A stretch of DNA of 64,000 nt, from positions 496,001 through 560,000 of the forward strand of contig NZ_VTRU01000003.1 in the NCBI RefSeq assembly GCF_008274625.1. The letters run 5' to 3'. The position numbers and the translations under genes were made by a program. Origin of the DNA: Chryseobacterium panacisoli. Lineage in GTDB: Bacteria; Bacteroidota; Bacteroidia; Flavobacteriales; Weeksellaceae. Shown piece after piece: positions 17,276 through 25,989 of this stretch; position 1 is the stretch's first letter, and every line of letters begins with the position of its first letter. The notes beneath the pieces were generated by a model. The model ran no database searches. It had not been told where the DNA came from and saw only the letters and a program-made list of their open reading frames with translations.

Positions 17276-18214
17276 TCAGTCAGAAGACCGCTGCAAAAAC
17301 TCAATATTTCTCTTCAGCCCTGCAAATTTGGTTCTTTTCACGGGAGACTTCCTGAAGATTTCCGAGAAAATTTCCTGGGTAATTTCCTTCCATTCTCCTT
17401 TTTTAAAGTTTTTCAAGGCTTCATTGGGTTTGAAACGGCTTTGCTTGTTGGGGGCTGAAAAACGGTTCCACGGGCAAACATCCTGGCAGATGTCACAGCC
17501 GAACATCCAGTCTTCCATTTTATCTTTAAAGTAATCCGGAATCTCATTTTTGAGTTCTATGGTTGCATAAGAAATACAACGGCTTCCATCAATAATTTTC
17601 TCAGAGACAATAGCGTCTGTAGGACAGGCATCAATACATTTTCTGCAGCTTCCGCAATGGTCTGTGGTTGCATGATCGGCAATGAGCTCCAGATCACATA
17701 TAATCTCGGCCAGAAAATAAAAAGAACCGCTTTGTTTGGTAATAAGATTGGCATTCTTTCCTACCCAGCCTATTCCTGATTTTTTAGCCCAGGCTCTTTC
17801 TAAAACCGGCGCAGAATCTACAAAAACACGGAATCCAAATTCTCCTATTTCTTCCTGAAGTTCAGCCACCATTTCACGGAGAATTTCTTTGATTACTTCA
17901 TGATAGTCTTCTGCATAGGCATATTTTGAGATCTTGTAATTTTCTAATATTGAAATTTTTTCCTCGGGAAAGTAATTATATGAAAGTGAAATAACAGATT
18001 TAGAACCCTCTACCAAAAGCCGGGGATCAAGTCTTTTATCAAAATGATTTTCCATGTACTTCATTTCGCCGTTATAATTATTCTTGAGCCATTTTTCAAG
18101 GCGCGGCGCTTCTTCTTCCAGAAATTCAGCTCTGGAAATACCACAGTTCTGAAATCCAAAACTTTTTGCTTTGGATTTTATCAGTTGGGAATATTTTTCA
18201 GCGCTTACATTCAT
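17276..18214 (-). CDS. queG: Epoxyqueuosine reductase
   Basis: 312 aa. It catalyses the last step of queuosine synthesis, reducing epoxyqueuosine to queuosine in tRNA with a cobalamin cofactor and two [4Fe-4S] clusters. The clusters are visible as [16 protein letters not shown] and [11 protein letters not shown]; the N-terminal [21 protein letters not shown] and [12 protein letters not shown] segments belong to the cobalamin-dependent domain. The frame extends upstream only through a TTG; the ATG at 18214 is preferred because TAATTTTG (18227-18234) forms the promoter there. Confidence 0.95.
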   Translation of the reverse strand: MNVSAEKYSQLIKSKAKSFGFQNCGISRAEFLEEEAPRLEKWLKNNYNGEMKYMENHFDKRLDPRLLVEGSKSVISLSYNYFPEEKISILENYKISKYAYAEDYHEVIKEILREMVAELQEEIGEFGFRVFVDSAPVLERAWAKKSGIGWVGKNANLITKQSGSFYFLAEIICDLELIADHATTDHCGSCRKCIDACPTDAIVSEKIIDGSRCISYATIELKNEIPDYFKDKMEDWMFGCDICQDVCPWNRFSAPNKQSRFKPNEALKNFKKGEWKEITQEIFSEIFRKSPVKRTKFAGLKRNIEFLQRSSD

Positions 18215-18226
18215 AATTTCACACTG

Positions 18227-18234
18227 CAAAATTA
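18227..18234 (-). promoter_or_regulatory. -7 element of queG
   Basis: TAATTTTG on the minus strand, 12 bp upstream of the ATG at 18214, matches TAnnTTTG exactly. Confidence 0.6.
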
Positions 18235-18389
18235 AGATTATTTTATCAATCTACTGATTTCCCTGGAGGTTCACCTGAACTCCTGTTTCTATCCTGCTTC
18301 TTTTCTGAAAAATTATGTTTTAATTAGGATTTTTTTCAAAAAAAAATTGCGTAATTTCGTTTCTGATTTAATGTTTAAACCCAACAACT

Positions 18390-18689
18390 ATGTCTTTAAT
18401 AGAAGTAATACAATCCGGAAACTATGAATTAATTGATGTTCGTGAGCCAATGGAGCTTGAAATGGACGGTAATATAGACGGTGCTAAGAATATTCCCCTA
18501 GGTGAAGTAGAAGATAGACAGGGTGAGATTCTATCTATTGAAAAGCCGGTAATCTTGTTCTGCAGAAGCGGAAACAGAAGCGGAAAAGCATTGGATTATC
18601 TTAACAATCAAGGATTAAAGGACGGTTATAACGGCGGAGGCTGGGCTGAGCTGAAGGCTGTTCTGGAAGCAAATCAGGGAACTTTTTAA
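18390..18689 (+). CDS. Rhodanese-like domain protein
   Basis: 99 aa, a single rhodanese domain without signal peptide. LIDVREPMELEMDGNIDGAKNIPLGEV is the first conserved block; the active-site loop CRSGNRSGKA starts at Cys58. It probably carries sulfane sulfur as a cysteine persulfide. The HD hydrolase gene follows 28 bp later on the same strand, so the two may be cotranscribed, though no functional link is evident. Confidence 0.9.
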   Translation: MSLIEVIQSGNYELIDVREPMELEMDGNIDGAKNIPLGEVEDRQGEILSIEKPVILFCRSGNRSGKALDYLNNQGLKDGYNGGGWAELKAVLEANQGTF

Positions 18690-18717
18690 AAGTTCCTTTT
18701 TTTATACCATTATTTCT

Positions 18718-19335
18718 ATGAATCTGAAAAATCAATTTGAGCAGCTTTGCTCTCCATTTACAGAAGATCATCAGCTAATCTGTGATCTATGGAATGAGAT
18801 TGAAACCAAATATTCTGAAAAAGGCAGACATTATCATGACTTGCTTCATCTTGCAAATATGTTTCGAGAGCTTGAAGCGATGAGGGTAAATATCTCAGAT
18901 TTTACGGCTATTTGTTTTTCAGTATTTTACCATGACATTATCTATGATGCCACTTCAAAGTCTAATGAGGAAAAAAGTGCTGTTAAGGCAGAGAAAAGAC
19001 TTGCTGAACTCCATCTTGCTAAAGACAAAATTTCATTGATTTCAGAGCAGATTCTTGCCACAAAACTGCACCAGAAGTCTGATTATAAGGATACCAATTA
19101 TCTTTTAGATGCTGATCTTTCTGTGTTGGGAAAAGATTTTAAAACCTATTCAGAATATACTCAGAATATAAGAAAAGAGTACTCCATTTATCCTGACTTT
19201 CTTTACAAACCTGGACGAAAAAAGGTACTCAGGCATTTTCTGGAACTCGAAAGCATCTTTAAAACAAATTATTTTAAGGATAAATATGAGGCTCAGGCAA
19301 GGGAAAATATTACTAAGGAACTCCAATTCTTGTAA
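18718..19335 (+). CDS. HD-domain metal-dependent phosphohydrolase-like protein (COG4339 type)
   Basis: 205 aa. Metal-binding motifs RHYHDLLHLANM (His-Asp) and FYHDIIYDATSKSNEEKSA (His-Asp plus downstream residues) and the ATKLHQ and LDADLSVLG segments match the predicted HD-superfamily hydrolases of COG4339. Probably acts on nucleotides or other phosphate esters; substrate unknown. Follows the rhodanese gene closely. Confidence 0.85.
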   Translation: MNLKNQFEQLCSPFTEDHQLICDLWNEIETKYSEKGRHYHDLLHLANMFRELEAMRVNISDFTAICFSVFYHDIIYDATSKSNEEKSAVKAEKRLAELHLAKDKISLISEQILATKLHQKSDYKDTNYLLDADLSVLGKDFKTYSEYTQNIRKEYSIYPDFLYKPGRKKVLRHFLELESIFKTNYFKDKYEAQARENITKELQFL

Positions 19336-19375
19336 TTGAAAGAAATTATTTTAATTTTTTCCTTTTTACACAAAC

Positions 19376-19400
19376 AAGACACCCATTGAAAAGGTGCCTT
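19376..19400. terminator. Probable bidirectional terminator
   Basis: AAGACACC and GGTGCCTT form an 8-bp stem with one mismatch between the convergent HD and alpha/beta hydrolase genes. Confidence 0.45.
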
Positions 19401-19427
19401 ATTTAATATTGTGCAGAAAATTTCTGA

Positions 19428-20204
19428 TCAAAAATTTTCTCTGATAAACGTTGCTGCTTTTTCTAACACGAGCTCAGGAACTTCTTTATGCGGTGTATGT
19501 CCGATATTAGGAATAATATATTTTTCAGCACTTCCGCTCACCTGAGTAATGGTTTTTTCTACCTGATCCAATGTACCGTATTCATCGGCTTCTCCCTGGA
19601 TGAACAATAATGGACAAGAAATGTGCTTCAACAGATGTTCAATATTCCATGTTCTGTAGTCTTCACGTGTCCAGGTTTCCGTCCAGGCTCTGAAAAGCAT
19701 TTCTACTTTATCTCCGTGATACTTCTGTAAACGTTCCGCAAGATTGGTTGTTTTGTAAGCGTCCCAGGCATCATATACTCCTTTTAAAGTTACATCTTCA
19801 ACAAAAATATGACCTGCTTCACAGATAACGGCTCTAACCCATTCCGGATAAACCGATGCCATAATCAAAGCTATCGTTCCTCCATCACTATGTCCGAATA
19901 AAATAACATCCTCAATTTCAGGTTCAATTTCCATCAATAGATCATTCAGCAAATGTGCTTCCTGTTCCATATAATTTATCGGCCTTTTATGAGTAAGCAT
20001 CGGGTATGATTTTCCATAGCCTAAACGGTCATAGACAAGAACATTACAACCTGTAGACTCAGAAAGCTTCGCTGGAAAATCTCTCCAAAGCTGTACCGAA
20101 CCTAATGAATCATGCAGAAAAACAATGGTAGGTCTGCCTTCAAACGGATTATTGTGTTCTATATATAATTTTTCACCCTTTACATCAATTATTCTCCCTT
20201 CCAT
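19428..20204 (-). CDS. Alpha/beta hydrolase
   Basis: 258 aa, no signal peptide. The oxyanion segment is FLHDSLG (29-35), the nucleophile elbow GHSDGG has Ser106, and the catalytic His is in NIGHTPHKE near the C-terminus; an Asp/Glu is in QGEADEYGTLDQ. The lid region contains two amphipathic helices. Substrate not predictable. The upstream flavin oxidoreductase ends 15 bp before its start, so the two form an operon. Confidence 0.9.
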   Translation of the reverse strand: MEGRIIDVKGEKLYIEHNNPFEGRPTIVFLHDSLGSVQLWRDFPAKLSESTGCNVLVYDRLGYGKSYPMLTHKRPINYMEQEAHLLNDLLMEIEPEIEDVILFGHSDGGTIALIMASVYPEWVRAVICEAGHIFVEDVTLKGVYDAWDAYKTTNLAERLQKYHGDKVEMLFRAWTETWTREDYRTWNIEHLLKHISCPLLFIQGEADEYGTLDQVEKTITQVSGSAEKYIIPNIGHTPHKEVPELVLEKAATFIRENF

Positions 20205-20219
20205 TAGATCAATTATATT

Positions 20220-21209
20220 TTAAAAAACAGGTATTTTCGTTTCTTCAAATTCTTTTAATAAGTGATTGAAAACAGTTTCTACCGGAAGAATTTCATTAAT
20301 TAAGGCAGAAACCTGACCTATTTCCAGTTCGCCATCTTCCATATCTCCTTCAAACATTCCGCGTTTTGCTCTGGCTCTTCCTAATGAAGCCATTAATGCA
20401 TCTTTATCTCTTCCGATCTGATAGATATCTTCCAGTTCACTGAAAAATTTATTTTTAACCATTCTTACAGGTGCCAGTTCCTTCAGGGTAAGATGAGTAT
20501 CTCCTTCCTGGAGTTCTGTGATTTTCTTTTTCCAGTTTTCATGGGCACTTGCTTCTGTAGTGGCAGCAAAACGGGACCCAATCTGTACCCCATCTGCCCC
20601 AAGAATCATTGCTGCTTTGATCTGTGAGCCTAAAGCAATGCCTCCTGCAGCAATTAACGGCTTAGAAATATGCTTCTTTACGTTTGGAATAAGACAGAAC
20701 GTTGTTGTTTCATCTCTTCCATTGTGGCCGCCTGCTTCAAAACCTTCTGCAACGATAGCATCTACTCCTGCATCTTCACATTTTACAGCAAATTTGGTAG
20801 AGGAAACTACATGAGCTACTTTTATTCCTTCTTTCTGCAGGGTTTCTGTATAAGTTTTGGGATTACCTGCTGATGTAAATACAATTTTGACTCCTTCTTC
20901 AAGAATGATCTGAATGATCTCCTCAATATTAGGGTATAACATCGGTACATTTACTCCAAAAGGTTTATCTGTAGCCTGTTTGCATTTCTGAATATTTTCT
21001 CTCAGGATATCAGGATACATACTTCCTGCTCCAATTAAGCCCAAACCACCACAATTGGAAACCGCGGAAGCAAGCCTCCATCCGGAATGCCAGATCATAC
21101 CTGCCTGGATAATGGGATATTTAATATTAAAAAGGTGTGAAATTCTATTTTGGGTAGCCTCCATATCATGAAGTTTTTTTGCAGCGTTAAAATCTATAAA
21201 ATTGCTCAT
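20220..21209 (-). CDS. NAD(P)H-dependent flavin oxidoreductase / nitronate monooxygenase-like
   Basis: 329 aa from the start MSNFIDFNAAKKL (an ATG 7 codons earlier falls in the -7-like region). FMN-binding TIM-barrel of the nitronate monooxygenase group: YPIIQAGMIWHSGWRLASAVSNCGGLGLIG at the N-terminus, IVAEGFEAGGHNG with the active-site His, PLIAAGGIALG and LGADGVQIGSRF for flavin phosphate binding. Probably oxidises nitronates or acts as an enoyl-reductase-like enzyme. First gene of a two-gene unit with the alpha/beta hydrolase. Confidence 0.9.
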   Translation of the reverse strand: MSNFIDFNAAKKLHDMEATQNRISHLFNIKYPIIQAGMIWHSGWRLASAVSNCGGLGLIGAGSMYPDILRENIQKCKQATDKPFGVNVPMLYPNIEEIIQIILEEGVKIVFTSAGNPKTYTETLQKEGIKVAHVVSSTKFAVKCEDAGVDAIVAEGFEAGGHNGRDETTTFCLIPNVKKHISKPLIAAGGIALGSQIKAAMILGADGVQIGSRFAATTEASAHENWKKKITELQEGDTHLTLKELAPVRMVKNKFFSELEDIYQIGRDKDALMASLGRARAKRGMFEGDMEDGELEIGQVSALINEILPVETVFNHLLKEFEETKIPVF

Positions 21210-21300
21210 GCGTAAAAATACTAAAAACAACGGTTTTCCGGGAAAAATTTGCCAATATTTTCTATCAAAAAAGTTGAAGTTTCAAAGGATTTAGCATAAA

Positions 21301-21327
21301 AAAAACCTTCAGAAGTTCTGAAGGTTT
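21301..21327 (-). terminator. Terminator of the SurA-like gene
   Basis: A perfect 12-bp stem, AAAACCTTCAGA/TCTGAAGGTTTT, with a 3-nt loop and a T-rich run on the minus strand. Confidence 0.9.
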
Positions 21328-21332
21328 TCATT

Positions 21333-22700
21333 TTATTTTGCCATGGATTGTTTCTTCCAGTTTGACTTAAAGCTACAGCTGTCGTAACGTCCGTCAATAG
21401 AGATAAAAGTTGTCGGTAACTTAGAGTTGACAAACTTTTCAACCATTTCACTTTTCTTTTTATTCAGTGCCATCTGCTTGATTCTGCTGAAGTCTGTTTC
21501 CAGTGTAATCTGGTGAGAAGGAATCACATCTTCCACTTTGATGATTTTGATCTCCTTTCTCTTGTTTTCTTCATCTTCAAAAGCTGTAGTGATGTCTCCT
21601 TTGTTCAATCCTGCTAATTCGTAGCTGATTGTTCCCGGAATACTTTCTCTTTCAATCTTATCAGAACCATCTGCTCCAGGAATTATCCCTGCGTTGAATT
21701 TTGTTCTTTTATCATCTGAGAATTTAAAGGCAGCATCTTTAAAAGTCATTTTACCATCCACGATAAGACCTCTGATACTGTCTAATTTTGCTTTTGCAGT
21801 TTTAAGCTCATCATCAGTAGGTACTCCTTTTAGCAGGATATGCCTTGCATCATACACTTTACCTGATCTTTTCAGCAACTGGATAATGTGGAATCCGAAT
21901 TCTGATTCAATAGGATCTGAGATATCATTTTCCTGAAGGTTCAGTGCAGCGGCCTCAAATGGCTTCACCATCTGCCCTTTATTAATATTTTTATACAATC
22001 CTCCGTTAGCAGCCGATCCTTCATCTTCAGAATAAATTCTAGCCTGGCTCTCAAAAGTTTCCCCTCCAAGAATATCCTGCTTGATCTTTTTCAATCTGTT
22101 GATAAGTTCTTGTTTGTGAGCTTCCGTTAATGTAGGATAGATCATAATCTGAGCTAAAGTAACTTCGTCTTTTACCTGTGGCAGCTGTGATTTATACATA
22201 TTATAAAAGTCAGTTACCTCATTTGGCGTTACATCAGCTTTCTCTGTAACTCTCTGGTATTTTGCCTGTCCGTAATACTGGTCAGTATCTATCTTTTCGA
22301 TAGCATTTTTCATTTCATAAGCATTTCTGAACTTATAAGCGGCAAGCAATGTTTTTTCATCCGGAAATTGAGAAAGCAACTGACGGTATTTTGCGTTAGC
22401 CTGTTCTTTGATTGCTGCAGAACGGTTTTCAATTAAGGTATCTTTTTTTGCTTCGTATACAAGAAGCTTGTTGCTGATAAGGTTTTCCAGGAACTCACAT
22501 TTGTCTGTGTTGGCAGCTCCCTGCTGTTTCCCATAATTCATTTGCTCAAGTACATCAGATTCCAAAACAATCTCATCCCCGATAACAGCTGCAATACCAT
22601 CCACCAAATCTCCTTGTTTTAGCTGGGCATTCATCATATTTGAAGAGAATATCATGATGAAAATCCCAAGAAGAAAAGTGATTTTTAGTTTATTTGTCAT
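21333..22700 (-). CDS. Periplasmic peptidylprolyl isomerase (SurA-like, two PpiC domains)
   Basis: 455 aa with a cleavable signal peptide ending near MMNAQ (residues 22-26). A SurA N-terminal region (IAAVIGDEIVLESDVLEQM) is followed by two parvulin-type rotamase domains, the first around DEVTLAQIMIYPT to EFGFHIIQLL, the second around YDARHILLKGVPT to FKFSDDKRT. It chaperones outer-membrane proteins through the periplasm. Lies downstream of the PfkB gene on the same strand, with an 86-bp gap. Confidence 0.9.
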   Translation of the reverse strand: MTNKLKITFLLGIFIMIFSSNMMNAQLKQGDLVDGIAAVIGDEIVLESDVLEQMNYGKQQGAANTDKCEFLENLISNKLLVYEAKKDTLIENRSAAIKEQANAKYRQLLSQFPDEKTLLAAYKFRNAYEMKNAIEKIDTDQYYGQAKYQRVTEKADVTPNEVTDFYNMYKSQLPQVKDEVTLAQIMIYPTLTEAHKQELINRLKKIKQDILGGETFESQARIYSEDEGSAANGGLYKNINKGQMVKPFEAAALNLQENDISDPIESEFGFHIIQLLKRSGKVYDARHILLKGVPTDDELKTAKAKLDSIRGLIVDGKMTFKDAAFKFSDDKRTKFNAGIIPGADGSDKIERESIPGTISYELAGLNKGDITTAFEDEENKRKEIKIIKVEDVIPSHQITLETDFSRIKQMALNKKKSEMVEKFVNSKLPTTFISIDGRYDSCSFKSNWKKQSMAK

Positions 22701-22786
22701 TTTACTATTTTAACAAGTTGCAAATTTAGAATTCTTAACGAATTTCACTCAATTTTTTATTATAAATATTTCTTAAAAAGACTTAT

Positions 22787-23710
22787 TTACTGCAGTTCAA
22801 CATCAAAAGTCGTTAATTCTTTGAATTGTCTCAATCTGCTGAACATATCTGCTTCGCTTACTTCCTCTATTCTTTCTGTTCCAAACTTTTCTACAGTGAA
22901 TGAAGCCATAGCAGATCCTACAATAAGAGCCGATTTCATTGTTTCGAAATCTATTTTCCCTTTTTTGGCAAGATAAGCCGCGAAACCTCCCGCAAATGTA
23001 TCTCCTGCTCCTGTTGGATCGAAAACATCTTCTAATGGAAGCGCCGGGATAGCAAATACTTTATTGTCATGGAAAAGTAAAGCTCCGTGCTCTCCTTTTT
23101 TGATGATCACATACTCTGGTCCCATTGTATGAATCTTTTTAGCCGCTTTTACTAAAGAATACTCTCCAGAAAGCTGTCTTGCTTCTTCATCATTGATGGT
23201 AATTACGTCTGTTTTCGCAATCATATCCATTAAGATATCCCATGCAGAATCCATCCAGAAGTTCATGGTATCAAGGATAACCAGTTTCGGACGGTTGTTC
23301 ATTTTTTCAAGTACTGATAACTGAACTCCAGGGTGTAGGTTTCCAAGTAATAAAATTTCGGCATCCTGCATAGAATCCGGGATTTTCGGATCAAAATTCT
23401 CCAGCACATTTACTTCTGTAGCCAAAGTATCTCTTGTGTTCAGATCATTGTGGTATTTTCCAGACCAGAAGAATGTTTTTCCTTCTTTTACGATTTCAAT
23501 TCCTTCGATGTTTACATCTCTGTCTGTGAACATATCAAGATGTTCTTGTGGAAAGTCTCCTCCTACTACAGAAACAATTCCGGATTTAACGCCTAAAATT
23601 GATGAAGTGATTCCGATATACGTGGCTGCACCTCCTAAAATTTTATCCGTTTTACCAAATGGTGTTTCAATTGCATCAAATGCAACACTTCCTACAACTA
23701 AAAGTTTCAT
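22787..23710 (-). CDS. PfkB/ribokinase family sugar kinase
   Basis: 307 aa. The N-terminal LGGAATYIGITSSILGVKSG is the PfkB signature-1 region, and the C-terminal DPTGAGDTFAGGFAAYLAKKG is signature 2 with the catalytic Asp and anion hole. It phosphorylates a sugar or nucleoside with ATP; close flavobacterial relatives are named only sugar kinase. It lies 27 bp downstream of gldD, so the two are probably cotranscribed. Confidence 0.9.
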   Translation of the reverse strand: MKLLVVGSVAFDAIETPFGKTDKILGGAATYIGITSSILGVKSGIVSVVGGDFPQEHLDMFTDRDVNIEGIEIVKEGKTFFWSGKYHNDLNTRDTLATEVNVLENFDPKIPDSMQDAEILLLGNLHPGVQLSVLEKMNNRPKLVILDTMNFWMDSAWDILMDMIAKTDVITINDEEARQLSGEYSLVKAAKKIHTMGPEYVIIKKGEHGALLFHDNKVFAIPALPLEDVFDPTGAGDTFAGGFAAYLAKKGKIDFETMKSALIVGSAMASFTVEKFGTERIEEVSEADMFSRLRQFKELTTFDVELQ

Positions 23711-23737
23711 ATATTTTTCAATGTATATTAAAAGTAA

Positions 23738-24295
23738 TTATTTTTTCCATTCAAAAGAGTCCAGCATGTGTTTCATATCATTTTTGATATAGTTCACTGC
23801 AGGCGCAAGAGAATCCGGTTTCGGTCTTGTATTAAAGTATAAGTAAGCAGTAACGAAGTGTTTCGTACTGTCTGTAATGTAAAACTGGAGGTTGGAAGCG
23901 CTCTGCCCTTTTAGTTCATAGAAGTTCCCATAGACTTTCTTTTCAGGGTATTCAAAGGATTTTGTATCTATAGAACTGGCTTTGATGGTATGCTCATATA
24001 CCATTTTTTCCGCTTCTTTTATATGGTCTGCAAAGTCGTTTTGTATTGGGTAATAGGTAACGAAAAGCTTCGCCTTCATTTTGGGATAATTCAGATAGAA
24101 CCAGCAAGGTTTTTTCGCAGGTGCAATAGTAGCAAAGTCCGAATACTCAAAGGTATAGGCACAATCGTTTTCAAACTTTTGGTATTTCGGTACTGGATAT
24201 TCAAGACGCAGTTCTCCATAGGGTTTGGGTGAAGGGTCTTTTCCACATGAAATTAAAAGCAGTGATACAAAAATAAAAATGACTTTTTTAATCAT
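23738..24295 (-). CDS. gldD: Gliding-motility-type lipoprotein GldD
   Basis: 185 aa from MIKKVIFIFVSLLLISC, lipobox Cys17. The mature start KPYGELRLEYPVPKYQKFE, then YEHTIKAS, KVYGNFYELKG and FYITDSTKHFV, are the conserved GldD blocks. In Flavobacterium johnsoniae GldD is needed for gliding and is linked to type IX secretion; in non-gliding relatives it is presumably kept for secretion. It follows mutY by 44 bp with its own promoter. No gldE or ssb lies between, unlike the F. johnsoniae arrangement as I recall it. Confidence 0.85.
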   Translation of the reverse strand: MIKKVIFIFVSLLLISCGKDPSPKPYGELRLEYPVPKYQKFENDCAYTFEYSDFATIAPAKKPCWFYLNYPKMKAKLFVTYYPIQNDFADHIKEAEKMVYEHTIKASSIDTKSFEYPEKKVYGNFYELKGQSASNLQFYITDSTKHFVTAYLYFNTRPKPDSLAPAVNYIKNDMKHMLDSFEWKK

Positions 24296-24299
24296 TTTG

Positions 24300-24307
24300 C
24301 AAAAGTA
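24300..24307 (-). promoter_or_regulatory. -7 element of gldD
   Basis: TACTTTTG on the minus strand ends 4 bp before the ATG, so the mRNA should be leaderless or nearly so. It also overlaps the alternative upstream TTG start, which is therefore rejected. Confidence 0.65.
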
Positions 24308-24339
24308 CAAATTAGATTTCAGATTTCAGAAGACAAATT

Positions 24340-25407
24340 TCAGTCTTTCAGAGAGTTTTGAATGTAATTTTCCAGAGGCTTGGGAAACGATTTTTCGTGA
24401 GAGCCTTCAACATCTGTAATCAGGTACTGATTTTCAGTTATAAAATCATTCCATATCTTCTCAGAAGTAACCTCAACATTCAATATCTCAATGCTTAAAT
24501 TCTTGTGGGTCAGTTTATGGGCAACTGTTTTTGAGCCTGTAATGAATGGTTCCATATCAGAAGTAATGACTGTTGGAAATTCAAATAATTTCTTCCATAT
24601 GAAATCTTCTGTTCTCTGGCGGATCAGAAACTGGCCGTTTCTGTGAACAAAATAATAGGTCAGGGCAAGATCTTCTGCTTTTACTTTTTTGGTTTTTACG
24701 GGATAACCTGAAGTCTTTTGCATAGAAAATGCCAGGCAGTCTTCATTGATGGGACATTCCCCACAAAGTGGATTTTTGGGCTTACAGATCTCTGAACCTA
24801 TATCCATCATCGCCTGGTTAAAATCTCCCACATTTTCAGGCATCACCAAAGCAGCCAGCTCAGAAAAATAAGTAAAGGCTCTTGAATTTGAAATATCAAA
24901 ATCGTCTGCAAAAAGACGGCTCAGAACACGATAGAAATTCCCGTCAACAGCAGGCATTTTCCCATCAAAACATATGCTTGAAACGGCTGCGGCTGTATAT
25001 TTCCCTACTCCTTTCAGTTTTAAAATTTCTTCGTACTGACTGGGAAATACACCCTGATAATCATTCATGATCTGTTGGGCAGCTTTATGGATATTGATCG
25101 CTCTGGAATAATAGCCTAATCCTTTCCAATAGAGTAAAACTTCATTTTCTTCAGCTTCTGCCAACATTTTTACATCGGGAAATCTTTTGATGAAATTATT
25201 ATAATGATTTAATCCCTGATTGATCCTGGTCTGCTGAAATACAATTTCACAGATCCAGATTTTATAGGGATCTTTTGTTTGTCTGAAAGGCAAATCTCTT
25301 GCATTATTACCGTACCATCCCAGAATTTTGCTGCCAATGTATAGAAAATCTGAATTTCTGCTATCCTTCTCCAAAAAATTTTGTTTTGCTTTTATGAGAT
25401 ACCTCAT
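24340..25407 (-). CDS. mutY: A/G-specific adenine DNA glycosylase
   Basis: 355 aa. Removes adenine mispaired with 8-oxoguanine in base-excision repair. The N-terminal catalytic domain has LPFRQTKDPYKIWICEIVFQQT, the helix-hairpin-helix LKGVGKYTAAAV with the catalytic Asp in AVDGNFYRVLSR, and the [4Fe-4S] loop C-x6-C-x2-C-x5-C (CKPKNPLCGECPINEDC). The C-terminal MutT-like domain that reads 8-oxoG is present (about 225-350). A -7 element lies 30 bp upstream. Confidence 0.95.
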   Translation of the reverse strand: MRYLIKAKQNFLEKDSRNSDFLYIGSKILGWYGNNARDLPFRQTKDPYKIWICEIVFQQTRINQGLNHYNNFIKRFPDVKMLAEAEENEVLLYWKGLGYYSRAINIHKAAQQIMNDYQGVFPSQYEEILKLKGVGKYTAAAVSSICFDGKMPAVDGNFYRVLSRLFADDFDISNSRAFTYFSELAALVMPENVGDFNQAMMDIGSEICKPKNPLCGECPINEDCLAFSMQKTSGYPVKTKKVKAEDLALTYYFVHRNGQFLIRQRTEDFIWKKLFEFPTVITSDMEPFITGSKTVAHKLTHKNLSIEILNVEVTSEKIWNDFITENQYLITDVEGSHEKSFPKPLENYIQNSLKD

Positions 25408-25437
25408 GAACGGAGTTTACGAAGTATTTCCATTTGG

Positions 25438-25445
25438 CAAAGATA
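25438..25445 (-). promoter_or_regulatory. -7 element of mutY
   Basis: TATCTTTG on the minus strand, 30 bp upstream of the mutY ATG, is an exact TAnnTTTG match. It lies just before the stop codon of the unknown lipoprotein gene. Confidence 0.55.
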
Positions 25446-25449
25446 AAAT

Positions 25450-25911
25450 TTATTTATCAGCTTTCACAGAATATACAGGAGCTGCTTTTAGCCACTGATA
25501 ATTAAGGTTTCTGTCTTTCTTTAAAAAACGGTATCCTTCCAGTTTTTTCAGGTAGACATACATAGAATCCGTATTTTTTATCTTTAATTTATATTGGGAT
25601 AAAAATAACATCGGCATTTCCACGGTGGAATCTCTTACTGTTTTTAATACTTTTCCAGATCTTACTTTGTAAAGGAAGAATGATTTTCCTCGGCCTTTTG
25701 AACTGTCTGTCAGCTTTACGTCTGAACTTGCAATTACCAGCTCACTCCCATCAAAACATTCATCCTTACTCATGATATATGCTTTTCCTTCCTGATGCTC
25801 ATCTGCAAAAAGATCATTTTCGTATTGGCCGGGGCTTTGGTATTTTTTCTCACAGCTTATCAAAAGTACCATCAATATAGCGGGTAAGCTCATGATAAGT
25901 TTCTTATTCAT
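25450..25911 (-). CDS. Unknown lipoprotein
   Basis: 153 aa from MNKKLIMSLPAILMVLLISC, lipobox Cys20, then a charged polar segment. The mature part is mostly beta-strand-like with FLYKVRSGKVLKTV and YVYLKKLEGYRF; no domain recognised. A frame extension of 4 codons upstream is possible. It lies between the tssC terminator and the mutY promoter, so it is probably transcribed alone. The lipoprotein assignment is secure; the function is unknown. Confidence 0.75.
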   Translation of the reverse strand: MNKKLIMSLPAILMVLLISCEKKYQSPGQYENDLFADEHQEGKAYIMSKDECFDGSELVIASSDVKLTDSSKGRGKSFFLYKVRSGKVLKTVRDSTVEMPMLFLSQYKLKIKNTDSMYVYLKKLEGYRFLKKDRNLNYQWLKAAPVYSVKADK

Positions 25912-25939
25912 ATTAAATTTCATAGGTGTTGGTTGAAAA

Positions 25940-25967
25940 AAAACCGATGTAAAATTGCATCGGTTTT
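25940..25967 (-). terminator. Terminator of the tssBC unit
   Basis: A perfect 10-bp stem, AAAACCGATG/CATCGGTTTT, with an 8-nt loop and T runs lies 23 bp after the tssC stop. Confidence 0.85.
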
Positions 25968-25989
25968 TGTTATATAAAGTACGTTGATG

